A stretch of DNA of 64,000 nucleotides from Pontederia crassipes (taxonomy: Eukaryota; Streptophyta; Magnoliopsida; Commelinales; Pontederiaceae), in NCBI GenBank assembly GCA_030549335.1, contig CM060197.1:49193654-49257653 (forward strand), given 5' to 3'. Both the position numbers and the translations under genes were made by a program. Under the pieces are notes generated by a model, which was not told where the DNA came from, searched no databases, and was given only the letters and a program-made list of their open reading frames with translations. Shown here one piece after another: positions 1-10,752 of the stretch (positions within the stretch are counted from its first letter, which is position 1; each line of letters starts with the position of its first letter).

Positions 1-2152
1 ATATAAACGTGAAATAATTAAATCATCATTAAGAATAAAATAGGGTAGCATCATGATATGCGGAAGACTGATAAATGACTTCTTAGGAGTCCAAAGGAAA
101 GCTAATACATCAATTAAATAAAGGAAAGGAAAAAGCTATTCATCATCTAAAGGACTCGATAATCATGTGTAGCCACCTACGAGTTCGATTTATCACCGTT
201 GGCCACCATCATTTAAGAACATGTAGGGGAAAAACCTCCCTATGAGTTTTGTAACTCAGTATGAAAGTAAGATAGAAATAATCATAAGATCATGATACTA
301 GACAAGAATCTTAAAGACATCGTCATCATCACCATATAGAAGAAAAATAGACATCATCATGATATAAGTAAAAGATTATTGTAACATGTCATATGGATAG
401 AAGATCACTAAGATAATAAGAAATCAATAAATCAAGATGTCATCTTCTTGGGATCATAAGATCAAAAGATCGAGATACATCATAATAAATCATCATTAAG
501 TGGAAAGCGCTAATTATCATGATTATGAGGTCATCATCATATAAAGAATCAGGAGAAATCATCGTATGAGCATAGATAATTATGAAGTGAATCATCTTCT
601 TTAGATCATATTAATAATAGATCAAGAAATCATGGAATGGTCATCATAAGTGTGACAAGAGTCACTAATCATCATGAAAACATTTCATTATTAATATGCT
701 TCATCTTCTTCATCATCTTATTATTCATCTTTGACTTATAATAACGTATATTTCAATCCACGGGGAGGCCTGCCTCAACCCATCCATCATCATCATAATT
801 GGCATAGCCAACCAAAGTCAGCCCATAACTAGTCATCATAAAAAGAGCTCTCCACTTAACATTTTTCATTTTTTATCTTGCAGCTTTTAATTTATCTTTC
901 ATAGGACATAAGGATCATGATTAAAATTTGGTCATCATAAGAAAGGATCAACGAATCGTACTGATCAAGGGTCCTAATCATCATCATCATTATATATATG
1001 ACTTAATCAGAGCTACAAGGTAGGATCATGAAGAAAAATCAGAAATATATGAACATCATAATCATCATCATTATCATAAGATAGATTAATATCGATGAAT
1101 ATGGATCAATGTCGTCATAGATATGATTGGATCTAAATTAAGTCATCATAAGATCAAAATAGGCGTAATCATCATCATGACATAAGTTAAGATTACGTAC
1201 ATGAATCAGGAGCATTAATAACATAATCATCATCATCATCAAGATCTGAATTAAGTACGTAATCATGGGTCAAAGGATTATAAAAACAACTTAATCGCTT
1301 TAAAACCCGGGCTGAGTTGGATGAAATCCGGGCCGAGTTCGTAAGGGCATCTTCGGAGGAAATCAAGACATGGCCCGGGTCGGGTTCTTGGTTAGCAGGC
1401 TAGTCGGCTGATTCACAAATCGGTCGACCGTTTGACTGAAGTCTCGGCCGAGCGCGACTTCGTCGTGGAATTATTCGGGCCGGGTCATCATCAACCTGGG
1501 TCGGGTTCTTCTTCATTGCAGAGCTTTGCGCTCGCGACAATGGCAGACTCGGCCGAGTTCCATCAAACTCGGTCTGAGCATGGACTAGCCTGGGCTGGGT
1601 TCAGGTGAACCCGAGTCGGGTTCCTCTTATGTAGAAACTGCGTAGGCGCGTAGTGTGCGTTCCGTTCATCTTTTCCGGTGATGGCCGGCATCTAGAATCA
1701 TCATACATCAAGGAACTAATACTAGGCATAAACTAGGACATGCTTCGAGTCTAAAATCATGATTTTAGGAAGAATCTACCATAGTTCCATACCTTTGTGA
1801 AGTTTTCGTTAAAACCTCACATTCCTCTTTTTCTTCCTCTTCCTCTTCCTCTTTATTCCGGTCGTTCTCCTCTGTCCAGGCTAGTCGTCCATATTCATCG
1901 TTGTCCAAATCCCCCGGTTGGTCTCCTATTGAGCGGTAGCAGCCCGGCGTGGGAGAAGGGAGAGAGACGCACGAAAATTAGCACCGGCTTGTGGAGAACA
2001 ATAAAAGGGCTGATTTGACCTCATATTTATAGGAGGAGATTCAGAGTTATGGTTGGAAACAAACTCCTCAAATCTGATCCAGATTTTATCTTTTCCTCTC
2101 TTTGATTTTTATTTCATTTTCTTTTTATTCCAAATAGATCTCGGGCATTACA
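1..2152 (-). mobile_element. Gypsy-like LTR, left end outside window
   Basis: The right edge reads ...GGGCATTACA and stops exactly where homology to a second copy of the flanking CACTA sequence begins (2153 here, 6608 there). On the minus strand this edge is a typical LTR start, TGTAATGCCCGAG. A minus-strand TATA-like box (TATAAATA) lies at 2024-2031. Bases 1-1270 are rich in ATCAT trinucleotide runs, and 1300-1640 is a GC-rich patch with many GGGTCGGGTT/CCCGGG words, a composition also seen in the LTRs at 29371-29999 and 48418-49973. No coding region is present; the 73-codon open frame at 1797-2018 resembles nothing. Inference: a solo LTR, or the 5' LTR of a minus-strand element, that landed in the CACTA end. 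Confidence 0.55.
2024..2031 (-). promoter_or_regulatory. TATA-like box of minus-strand LTR
   Basis: The reverse complement reads TATAAATA about 120 bases inside the LTR start. Equivalent boxes occur at 29540-29547 and 49525-49532 in other LTRs of similar build. Confidence 0.35.
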
Positions 2153-2458
2153 ATAAATGTAACGTCACATTAGCGTCGGAATAGCATCGCACTTTCTGCG
2201 CCACTTTAGCGACGCAATTAAACTACTCACTACGACACTTTTCGTGTCATCTTAATGGCGGTTTAGCATCGACTGGTGATGCTAGTTGTGTCATCTATGT
2301 GCTTGGCGCCAGTGCGATGCTAATAGCGTCCAATTCCAGGCATCACATTATATTGGCACTATGTTGACAATAAATCAACACTATTTTTTCCAGCCATGCA
2401 TTAGCACTGCATTAGCGTCGCAAATCCTGTGTCTATATTTGTCAGTTTTCTTATAGTA
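2153..2458 (+). mobile_element. CACTA (En/Spm) terminal fragment, copy A
   Basis: The fragment has dense subterminal words of the TTAGCGTCGCACTAGC type and ends in GTCAGTTTTCTTATAGTA. The reverse complement is a decayed CACTA terminal inverted repeat (TACTATAAGAAAACTGAC). It matches 6608-6936. Only the right end is present; the rest was replaced by the LTR to the left. Confidence 0.7.
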
Positions 2459-3649
2459 TAAATTGCATAATTATGTTCAAAGATATTTTTAAGACATATA
2501 AATATAAAAGTCATGAATATAATTTACCTATTTTAAATTATATTTTTTTAATATATCGCTTTCTAAGAGGGTGTCATGTGACCATTTTTTGCTATCCATG
2601 ATGTGTGCATACACAGATATAGTACACATGTGCTCTTTTCTCTTGAAGAGAACGTAGATTGTGTTGCTGCAAATTTCACCATTGTAACTTTTTACGATGT
2701 CATATTTATAGTTACAAACATATGAAATATAAAAATATTAATTAAATGAGTAACTGTTCATAGACCTATCTTTGTAACCGAAAATTATTAATAACAAACT
2801 TTTGAAAATATCATCTTCATATGCCAACTTTTATTTCTGGTTATATATATGCTATTATTTTCATTATTTTCTTAATTAATGTTTTCATGCTACTACTACC
2901 ACCACTCTCCAAATTGCTTTACAAGTTTCATTTTAATAATATGCATAAAAAATATTTATCATATATACATTACTTTTTAAAAATTAGTTATTTTGAACGT
3001 GAAACTAACATCCTTTACCTCTCCATATGTATAATATAAATTTTTAATATAATTAAATATATACTTAGCTTCATAATTAACATATAAAATATAATATAGA
3101 TATGGGATATGAATATTATGTTTGATTTTTATAACTTAGAGCATTCTCTTAAATTCTGAAATAACTTCGTGACTTCTGCACTTATCAGATCTTCTATTTG
3201 ATTTTTATAAAAAAAAAGTATTTCTTTTATTCCGTTGATGTGTCACATTTGTTGTCCAACCTTGGTCAAATAATGAGTAGCATTTGTCTTTGTTTGTCTC
3301 TATGAGATCGATTCGAGACCGTTACATATTATTAAATTACTTAAAATTTATCAAATTTTAAATATATTTTGCCTCCATCATAGAGTCCCAATAATCAAAA
3401 GTAGTATGAAAATTTCAACACTATTCATTTCAAGATAGTATCTCAATTATGGATTACTGCACTATTAATTTCAATAATGCATTATGTACCAAGGGCCTTT
3501 CGACTTAGGAATAAGGCACCTTCCTTTAAAAAAAGAAAAAAAAAAAGAGTAAAGGAACGCCTTCAGGTGATGGACCATCTTTGTGTTAGCAATGGGGAAG
3601 GGTACGTGTAATGAATCCAACAGCAATCCATACAAGCACCACACAACCA
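2153..3649. repeat. Segmental duplication, copy A
   Basis: This segment aligns base for base with 6608-7361 plus 11954-12665. Shared landmarks are the CACTA end, the CATAATTATnTTCAAAGATA flank at 2466 and 6940, and the CAAGCACCACACAACCA stretch that ends at 3649 and 12665. Copy A has no copia insertion at 2886-2892 and keeps about 75 bases near 3405-3475 that copy B lacks. It holds no gene; the short open frames at 2821-3039 and 3471-3689 have no recognisable product. Its right edge is cut by LTR sequence. Confidence 0.85.
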
Positions 3650-4650
3650 TCTTTATTATCATGAGCTGAACCATCATCCATCTAATCATTATGCATCTGC
3701 ATCAATCTAGGGTGCAGAGGTTTTCCTGTTAGAGTATGTAAAGACCACGCATGTGATGGTATGATCCTATATAGAATACTACATGATATACATCATCATC
3801 TTTATACAAAAGAAGTAAAAAATATGCATGTCATGTCTTAACATATGATCTACATATCTAACATCACCATCATTCTATCATCATGCACATAAGCAATTGC
3901 ATCGAAGACATGTAAACATATCATCATACTTAATGTAGTATGGAGCGTTCATAACATTTCATCAATTCAATTCATAGGCACATAAGTGAAGTACACTTGT
4001 CACAATCATTACCTTCATAACTTTCCTCAGGATTGGTTCATAACCCTTTTGACTTCCATTTTCATGGGACATCATTCCATTCTATCGATCATTGGCCCTT
4101 TCCTATTAACGTTATATCTTTTGATAGTTGGATCTTATGTCATTGCCTTCTCAATAGGCTAGCTAAGACTAGGAGACAATGCTCCCCTCTCACCCGAAGG
4201 TGACGTCAGAATGCATAGACCTTTGTCAATCATTCTGGACTCTCATCCGAGGGTGACATCAGAATGCACCGATCTGTGTATCGATCATTCCAATAAGAAA
4301 TTCGATAAAGGACCATGGAGGGTCGACATGTAACATCATCCACAACTAGATTCATTTTGCTTTTCAAACAATAATCATTTACGTTGCTCGATCTTCATAT
4401 TTTAACGTAGTTACGTGAGGCATATACGTGTATCTAGGTTCATACATGACCATCAAGCATCAATACGTACTATTAAAACCTTAAAAATAATATTTAATAT
4501 AGTATATAAGATTTTTGCATTGGTCACGGCTGTGAAATAGATTGTCACGGCGATGATAAAACCTTTGAAATAATATCCTCTTTATCACGATCGTGCCTGC
4601 ACTATTACGGTCGTGACATATGTTGTCACGGCCATGCTAGAGGCCTTGAC
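3650..4650 (-). mobile_element. Tekay-type LTR fragment (family T2)
   Basis: The sequence matches the LTRs at 46957-48310, 52120-52677 and 62578-63740. Shared words include TTAGAGTATGTAAAGRCCA, CTCAGGNTTGNTTCATAACC and CAATAGGCTAGCTAAGACT. It carries the palindromic TCACGGCCRTGAC cluster at 4524-4650. It begins exactly where duplication copy A stops and ends against unrelated gypsy debris, so it is a truncated piece. There is no coding sequence. Confidence 0.65.
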
Positions 4651-4956
4651 TTTATTTTAGAATACTTTGAAATTTTGGTTGCAAGATATCAAACTTGACA
4701 TTAAAATTTGTGGATTGAGGAGGAGAAGAAATACTTCAACTATGCCAATTATGATTGTAGATTGGTAATGAGTTGATCATATAGTGTAAATCTTTTCTCT
4801 ATAACTCCAATCAATTGGCACAACTTTTCTTCAATGTTGGACTTTGACTCTAAGTGGGTTGGTGGAGGAACATCATTTTTCATTTGGATCTTAGCCTCCA
4901 ATTTCTCTAGTGTCCCGGAAACTTCATAAAGGCTTTTTCTTGAAGTTGAAATTTTT

Positions 4957-5133
4957 CTTCGTCCATTGTCATATACTTTAACATCGTGTCTTTAATTGTA
5001 GATTTTCTTGTACCATGAGAATGAGTGGGATACTGTTATTTCTAATTTGTGATTTTTGTGCTTCATGATCCTCAAGCATCTTCCTTTGTTCTTCTAAATA
5101 ATAGTCTCCCATAGTCTTCGGTTTTGTTGTCAT
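4957..5133 (-). pseudogene. gag N-terminal fragment of a Tat/Athila-type element
   Basis: Read on the minus strand from an ATG at 5133, a 58-codon frame starts MTTKPKTMGDYYLEEQRK and then runs through a charged segment to a stop. It starts about 135 bases downstream, in element direction, of a primer-binding-site-like sequence (5269-5286) and an LTR edge (5293), the place where gag begins in gypsy elements. The TMGDY start motif recalls gag of Tat-lineage elements from general knowledge; I could not search it. The frame is broken and the rest of gag to about 4660 has stops. Confidence 0.35.
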
Positions 5134-5268
5134 TTGAAGATATTTCCTAGTCACACAAGATAAAGAAATCTGAAATTATGTGAACTAAAAATAATCTGTG
5201 GAATTTAATAAAAAAATAAAAGCTCTCAAATAACAAGTAAAAATAAAAATAAAAGTTATTAAATATCA

Positions 5269-5286
5269 CCCCCCACAACAATGCCA
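5269..5286 (-). other. Decayed primer-binding site, tRNA-Asp type
   Basis: The minus strand reads TGGCATTGTTGTGGGGGG. It matches the tRNA-Asp primer site used by Athila/Tat elements at most positions, with most differences being C-to-T or G-to-A. It lies seven bases inside an LTR edge at 5293. A better kept site of the same type is at 61452-61469. Confidence 0.5.
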
Positions 5287-5292
5287 AAAATT

Positions 5293-5640
5293 TGATGCAG
5301 ACTTATAAACACTAGCCAGCGCACTAATCATTTAAGTAATAAAATAATGAGTATAAAGTATCGTTCTCACGAGGACAATAAATAAATAATAACTTCTCTT
5401 ACTTATAAATTGAGAAAAGATAAAAATTTTGTGTTTTGTGAAATAAGAGGAATAAATAATATAAACATATAGCTATGATCAATGGGGTTTAAAAGTATAG
5501 AATTGATGAATAGGATCTCTCTTGATTAATACCATTATTCATGTATGGATGCTTACACAAAAGATGTGAATTAATAAAGTAAAATTCCCAAACGAATAAT
5601 CAAATTTTTATTTTATATTTATTTTATAAAATTTGAAACT
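5293..5640 (-). mobile_element. Partial 5' LTR of a Tat/Athila-type gypsy element
   Basis: The piece begins TGATGCAGACTTATAAACAC and has the ATCGTTCTCACGAGGACAAT word that often lies near the inner edge of Tat/Athila LTRs. It is AT-rich and noncoding. It stops against CACTA coding debris near 5640, so its outer part is missing. Confidence 0.45.
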
Positions 5641-6210
5641 TTATTGGAGGAGGAGAAACAAGGAGGTTCTGTGGACTTTTGCGTGGTCTACAAGGCCATG
5701 CATAAGAGCCAGAAGACCAACGAGTTGGTCATGCCCATTGCTGATAGGGTTTTGGTAAGTATAATCACATGTTCACTTGGTTTAGCATCAGGTAATGTAT
5801 CTCAAAAATGATTTTTTTACGATGTAGATAGTATTGTTTATATGATTGTATATTTTTTTCTATTTTGTAGATGACGTTACTGTTTGAGAGGAGGTGGCTG
5901 ACATGACATGAGGATGATACCTGCCTGGCCTAGGCACAGTCGCTCGCGTACCTAGAAGAAGCTGATGTTATGTAGGCAGCCCATTTTCATCGATCTCATC
6001 CACTGCACCTGATGTGACGTTGGACAACATCAGGGGACTCATCTCGGATCAGCTATCGTAGCAGCTATCGCAGTAGATATTGTAGCAGCTATCGTAGCAT
6101 TTGGCTCCTATCTTGCTGGCGATTCAGACGATGATCTCGCCGCAGAATCAATCTCCATGAGACCAAGGACCAAACACGTCGGCAACGAAAGTACGAAATG
6201 ACAATGATGA
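5641..6210 (+). pseudogene. CACTA accessory transposase remnant (Transposase_24-like)
   Basis: The first part encodes GGSVDFCVVYKAMHKSQKTN followed by ELVMPIADRVL. This resembles the conserved 'F..THK.....FV' block of the plant Transposase_24 (En/Spm TNPA-side) family. It ends at a good splice donor (GTAAGT at 5755); an acceptor (TTTTGTAG) precedes ATGACGTTACTG near 5870. The second part has several stops in every frame, and the region around 6060 is a run of GTAGCAGCTATCG repeats. The N-terminus is missing. I rate the family call as likely but unsearched. Confidence 0.4.
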
Positions 6211-6936
6211 CTTCCAATCTTAGGTTTTTCCATAATATACTATGATTATACTTTTGTTAGTTCAGATTATTAGTTATACTTTTGTCATTAGATATACGTT
6301 ATTAGTTCAATTTATACTTTTATTAGTTTAATTTACTTTTATTAGTTCAATTTATTAGTTTTCATATCGTTATCTTTGATACGATGACTGTGATGAATGC
6401 ACTTATATGCATTGTATGATATGGGAAAGGAAGAAAATATAGCTATAATGGGGCAATTTTTTTTGCAATTAGTGCCTCTTTAGCATCTCATTGGCGACAC
6501 ATCATTGTCGACACTATTTTGAATATATCATCATTAGAGTCACATTAGAGACACATGAGGACATCACAATAGAGCCACAATAGCGTCGCACTAGCATCTC
6601 CTTAGGTATAAATGCAACATCACATTAGCATTGGAACAGAGTCGCACTTTCTGTGCCACTTTAGCGTCACTTTAGCAACACAATTAAACTGCTCGTAACG
6701 ATACTTTTCGCATCACTTTTCGTGTCATCTTAACATTGGTTTAGCATCGACTGGTGATTCTAGTTGCGTCATATATGTGTTTGGCACCAGTGCGACACTA
6801 ATAGCATCCAATTCCAGACATCGTATTATATTGGCGCCATGTTGATACTAAATCAACACTATTTTTTTGAGCCATGCATTAGCATTGCATTAGTGTCGCA
6901 AAGCTTGTGTCACTATATGTCAGTTTTCTTGTACTG
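5641..6936 (+). mobile_element. 3' part of a CACTA (En/Spm) transposon
   Basis: This stretch holds a decayed transposase-like exon pair (5641-6210), then about 230 AT-rich bases, then 6470-6936 with many subterminal words such as TTAGCGTCRCTTTAGC and TAGCGTCGCACTAGC. It ends GTCAGTTTTCTTGTACTG, whose reverse complement is a CACTA terminal repeat with one change. A transposase gene followed by long subterminal repeats and the terminal repeat is the normal right-end order of En/Spm elements. The left half was lost at 5640. Confidence 0.7.
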
Positions 6937-7361
6937 TTGCATAATTATCTTCAAAGATATTTTTAAGACATATAAATATAAAAGTAATGAATATAATTTA
7001 CCTATTTTAAATTATATTTTTTTAATATATCACTTTCTAAGAGGGTCTCATGTGACAATTTCTACTATCCATGATGTGTGCATACACACATATAGTACAC
7101 ATGTGCTATTTTCTGTTGAAGAGAAAGTAGCTTGTGTTGCTGCAAATTTCACCATTATAACTTTTTATGATGTCATATTTATAGTTACAAATATATGAAA
7201 TATAAAAACATTAATTAAATGAGTAACTATTCATAGACGTCTCTTTATAATCGAAAATTATTAATAACAAACTTTTGAAAATATCATCTTCATATGCCAA
7301 CTTTTATTTCTAGTTATATATATGCTATTATTCTCATTATTGTCTTAATTAATGTTTTTAT
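6608..7361. repeat. Segmental duplication, copy B, left part
   Basis: Matches copy A from 2153 to about 2891. It includes the CACTA end and the AT-rich flank, and stops at the copia insertion (target duplication TTTAT at 7357-7361). The 144-codon open frame at 6764-7198 lies across the CACTA end and flank and is a chance frame: the homologous stretch of copy A has no comparable open frame. Confidence 0.85.
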
Positions 7362-8579
7362 TGTTGGATCTAAGTTTTAGAGATATATAAAATTATATTT
7401 TGACGATACAAACCTCGAAAGATTAAAGTTAAAACGCTGAAAAAATTTAAAGAAAAAAGAATAACTTTATGCGCTACACTTTGATTAAATAATTAAATAT
7501 GATTCTATTATATTTTGGATTAGTCATAAATATCAAAATTATATATAATTTTGTTAGCTTTCCATAGAAGAAAAATCATCTCATTTAGATAACTGTGCAA
7601 AAAGTTATGCTTAAAATAGTGCAGGACGGTCGAACTGTCGGCTGGAAAATAGGTCGACCGGTCCAGAATATCGGTCGACCAGTCCAGAACACAGGTCGAC
7701 CTGTCAGTGCAGAATATGCCCAATTTCAACTAGCAGAATATCGATACTGTATCGGTCGAGGTACCGGTGGACCGGTCCAAGACACAGGTCGACCGGTTCA
7801 AGATACAAGTTGATCGGACAATTCAGAATTCGCCAACTGTCACATTTTTCATAAAAGAAAGTGTACCAATCGACTGGTCCATATGCGATCGACCGGCCTT
7901 CGAGTCAAATGAACAATAACGGTCAAATTTGAAGGAGAAAAGTGTGGAATGATTTTTGGACGACTTTCTCATTTGCAAAAGTCTACAAAAGGAGTGCCAA
8001 AGTCAAAAGAAAGTGCACTCATCCAAGTCTTGAAGAAAAACTTCAAGTTATCAAAAGAAGACATTCTTCTTGAAGTTTTCATTTTTAGTTTTTTCTTCTT
8101 TCTCTCTTCTTCTATTGTGAGGTTAGTTTTGTAAAAGAGAGAAATATTTTATTTAGAAAAATACTGAGAGAGCTCCCATGCAAAAGAGGTTCAAAATCTT
8201 ACCTCTTGAGCAAGAGAAAAGATTAGCTTCTTAGGAGAAGAGGTTGCCTTGCCTCTCGAAGTGGAGAAAATGTGGTTGATGTAAAGGTCGTTCTTCCTTG
8301 TTCCATTTGAAATTAAGGAAGAGTTTTATTGGAATCTCCGACGGTCTCGAGGTGAAGAAGTCAGGGCGGGGACGTAGGTCAAGGTGTGGCCGAACCTCAT
8401 CAACAACCACCGTGTGTTTGCGTTTGATTTTCTCTCTCTCCCTCTAACATTGAATTTATGATCTGAATTTAAAAGATTTAAGAATCGATTTTAAACTTTT
8501 GCGACGGTTTTTGTGAAATCGACATTTTCGAATTGAACACCAATTCACCCCCCCTCTTGGTGCCCTTTGGGATCCTACA
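7362..8579 (+). repeat. 5' LTR of the copia-type element
   Basis: 1218 bases, TG...CA ends, nearly collinear with 10753-11953. A cluster of 21-base units based on AGGTCGACCGGTCCAGAACAC fills 7620-7820. The TATA position reads TACAAAAG (7984-7991) instead of TATAAAAG as in the 3' LTR. Confidence 0.92.
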
Positions 8580-8581
8580 AT

Positions 8582-8593
8582 TGGTATCAGAGC
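8582..8593 (+). other. Primer-binding site, initiator tRNA-Met
   Basis: TGGTATCAGAGC begins three bases after the 5' LTR. This is the standard complement to the 3' end of plant initiator tRNA-Met used by copia elements. Confidence 0.9.
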
Positions 8594-8707
8594 GGGTTGC
8601 TCTTATTTTGATCTTTTGAATCTTCTAGTTTTCAAATCTAATCATTTTAGATCTAATCATTTTTAAGATTCAATAATTTTTTTTAAGATTTAACAATCTT
8701 AAGAGCT

Positions 8708-10160
8708 ATGGCATCAAGTGGATTTATTTTCGTCGAAGGACAATCAATTAGCCGTCCTCCCCTTTTAAATGCATCAAATTTTGAATATTGTAAAATTAGG
8801 ATTTAAGCATACATTTGTTCTATTGATATTAACATGTGGGATATCGTTGAAAAATGTTATTATTTTCATGAAAAATTACCTATCGAACACGAAAAAGGTT
8901 ATTATCTTCATGAAAAATTACCTACTGAATATGACGAAAGACAAAAAAAAATTTCAAAATTGGATTGGAAAGCAAAGAATATTTTTTATTGTGCTTTAGA
9001 TTCAATGGATTTCAATCGAATTTCTAATTGTGAAAGTGCAACTGAAATTTGGAAGAAACTCATTACTACTTATGAAGGAACGGATAAAGTTAAAGAATCT
9101 AGATTAAATATTTTGAATCAACAATATGATTCCTTCAAGATGCATGAAAATGAATTCATAAATAATATGATTGCTCGGTTTAATGATATTGTAAATGGCT
9201 TAGTCTCTTTGGGTGAGCCTAGAACTAACCTCCAAAAAGTGAAAAAGATTCTCAAGTCTCTCTCCTCCCAATGTCATACAAAAAGGATGGTGATCGAAGA
9301 AAAGAATCTGAACAAATTGGATTTTGATGATCTTATTGGCTCACTTCTAACATATGAGATCGAAATTCAAGAAGAAGAAGAATCCAATGCTCTAAAAAAG
9401 AAGACGTTGGCTTTAAAAGCAAACGAAAATGAAGATAACTCAAGTGAAGAAGAAGTTGACCAAAAGAAGCTCGCCCGCTATACAAGAAAACTTGACAAAT
9501 ATCTTAAGTTGGTGAAATCTAAAGAAAAGAGTGAGAATTCGAAAAGAGGATTATGTAAACATCACTCAAAAGACAAAAAAAGAGACATCTCAAAAGGAGA
9601 AGAAGAAGAAATATAAAGAGCCAAGTGAGGATGAATCAAATGACTCATCAAGTTCTTCTAGTGAGGATGCATACTTGTGCCTAATGGTACACAACGATGA
9701 GGTAACTTCAAACTCTTCAACTTCAAATAATGACTCATCGAAATTTTTTGAAGAAAATATTTCTTTAGATGTAAATGAAGAACTCTCCTCTCTCATAAAA
9801 AGACATTTTTCAACTAAAGAGGAAAATAAAAAATTACTATATGAAATTGAAAAACTCAAAAATGAATTGAAACTTTGGAAATTACACATGCATGTGAAAT
9901 TGTAAAACTAGCATGTTCTTTAGAAAAGGTAAAAAAGGAAAATGACCTTCTGAAAAACTCACAAAATAAGACTATTTCTCATGTAACGATAAATAATCTT
10001 ACGAATCATTTTGGACACGAAAATTCATATTGAAAATCCAATCATCTATATGGTAGAAAATCACATCTCAAATGTTTTACATGTGAATTTTATGGTCATT
10101 ATTCATATCAATGTAAAATAAGAAAATCTTCATAACATGGATTGATATGGGTTCCGAAAA
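8708..10160 (+). pseudogene. copia gag (nucleocapsid) pseudogene
   Basis: Reading starts at ATG 8708 (MASSGFIFVEGQSISRPPLL). After 32 codons a TAA interrupts the frame, and the frame then continues unbroken from 8834 to 9616. The capsid part includes AYICSIDINMWDIVE, SRLNILNQQYDSF and DFDDLIGSLLTYEIEIQEEE, typical of the copia UBN2/gag family. A frameshift between about 9530 and 9610 moves the frame to the one ending at 9905, with a serine-rich acidic segment and a coiled-coil-like EENKKLLYEIEKLKNELK. A second shift leads to a CX2CX4HX4C zinc knuckle (CFTCEFYGHYSYQC, about 10078-10119) and WVPK motifs. Two shifts and at least two stops mean it makes no full Gag. Weak traces of protease may follow to 10300. 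Confidence 0.85.
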
Positions 10161-10741
10161 GAACATTATCTAACAAAATCAGACCCAAAAAAGTTTGGGT
10201 ACCAAAAGTTACTTAATTATTTTTCAGGTATGCTTCACATGCAAAGGACATATGGAATTGGAAATGTGGAGGTACAAAGGTTATGGTAAAGTATCATCTT
10301 TTTTTTAATCAAAAAATCAAAATTACTATTTCTTTGAAAAGAGAGAACATCTAAAATTGGTAATAGTGATAGGAGGTAAAATAATCATAAATTTAGGAAG
10401 AGTTATTTCTTACATACTAACTCTTTATGATGCAATTTATATATTTCTAATAAGAAAAAAAGGGGGAAAATAATTTTTTTGAAAGATGGCATGATTAAGG
10501 GGGAGTTACATATGATTTCCAACATGCTTCATACATAAATTATTCTTTCTTATGAAACAAAAGGGGGAGAAATATGATTTGAATATCACATTATATGAAG
10601 AGTTCCTTACAATTTATACTTATGTGAATATCTATCATTGTAAAGAAAGTTGATTGTTAAGGGAGTAAAATTGATTTTACAATTTATTTTATAACTTTTC
10701 CGCAAATTATGCATTTTTCATATTTCTCGGTTTGTTTTCGT

Positions 10742-10752
10742 AAAAAAGGGGG
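10742..10752 (+). other. Polypurine tract of the copia-type element
   Basis: AAAAAAGGGGG lies directly before the 3' LTR start at 10753, where plus-strand priming occurs. Similar runs (AAAAGGGGGAGA) at 10498 and 10558 mark the 3' untranslated zone usual in copia elements. Confidence 0.8.

Noticed and set aside
4524..4650. Regularly repeated palindromes as a possible CRISPR-like array
   Set aside because: Units have no constant repeat length or unique spacers, lie inside LTRs of a plant genome, and recur in every T1/T2/T4 LTR.
6764..7198. 144-codon open frame
   Set aside because: It crosses a CACTA terminus into flank DNA, and the homologous stretch of duplication copy A has no comparable open frame.
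9531..9905. A separate gene encoding a serine-rich acidic protein
   Set aside because: It is the frameshifted continuation of the copia gag pseudogene.
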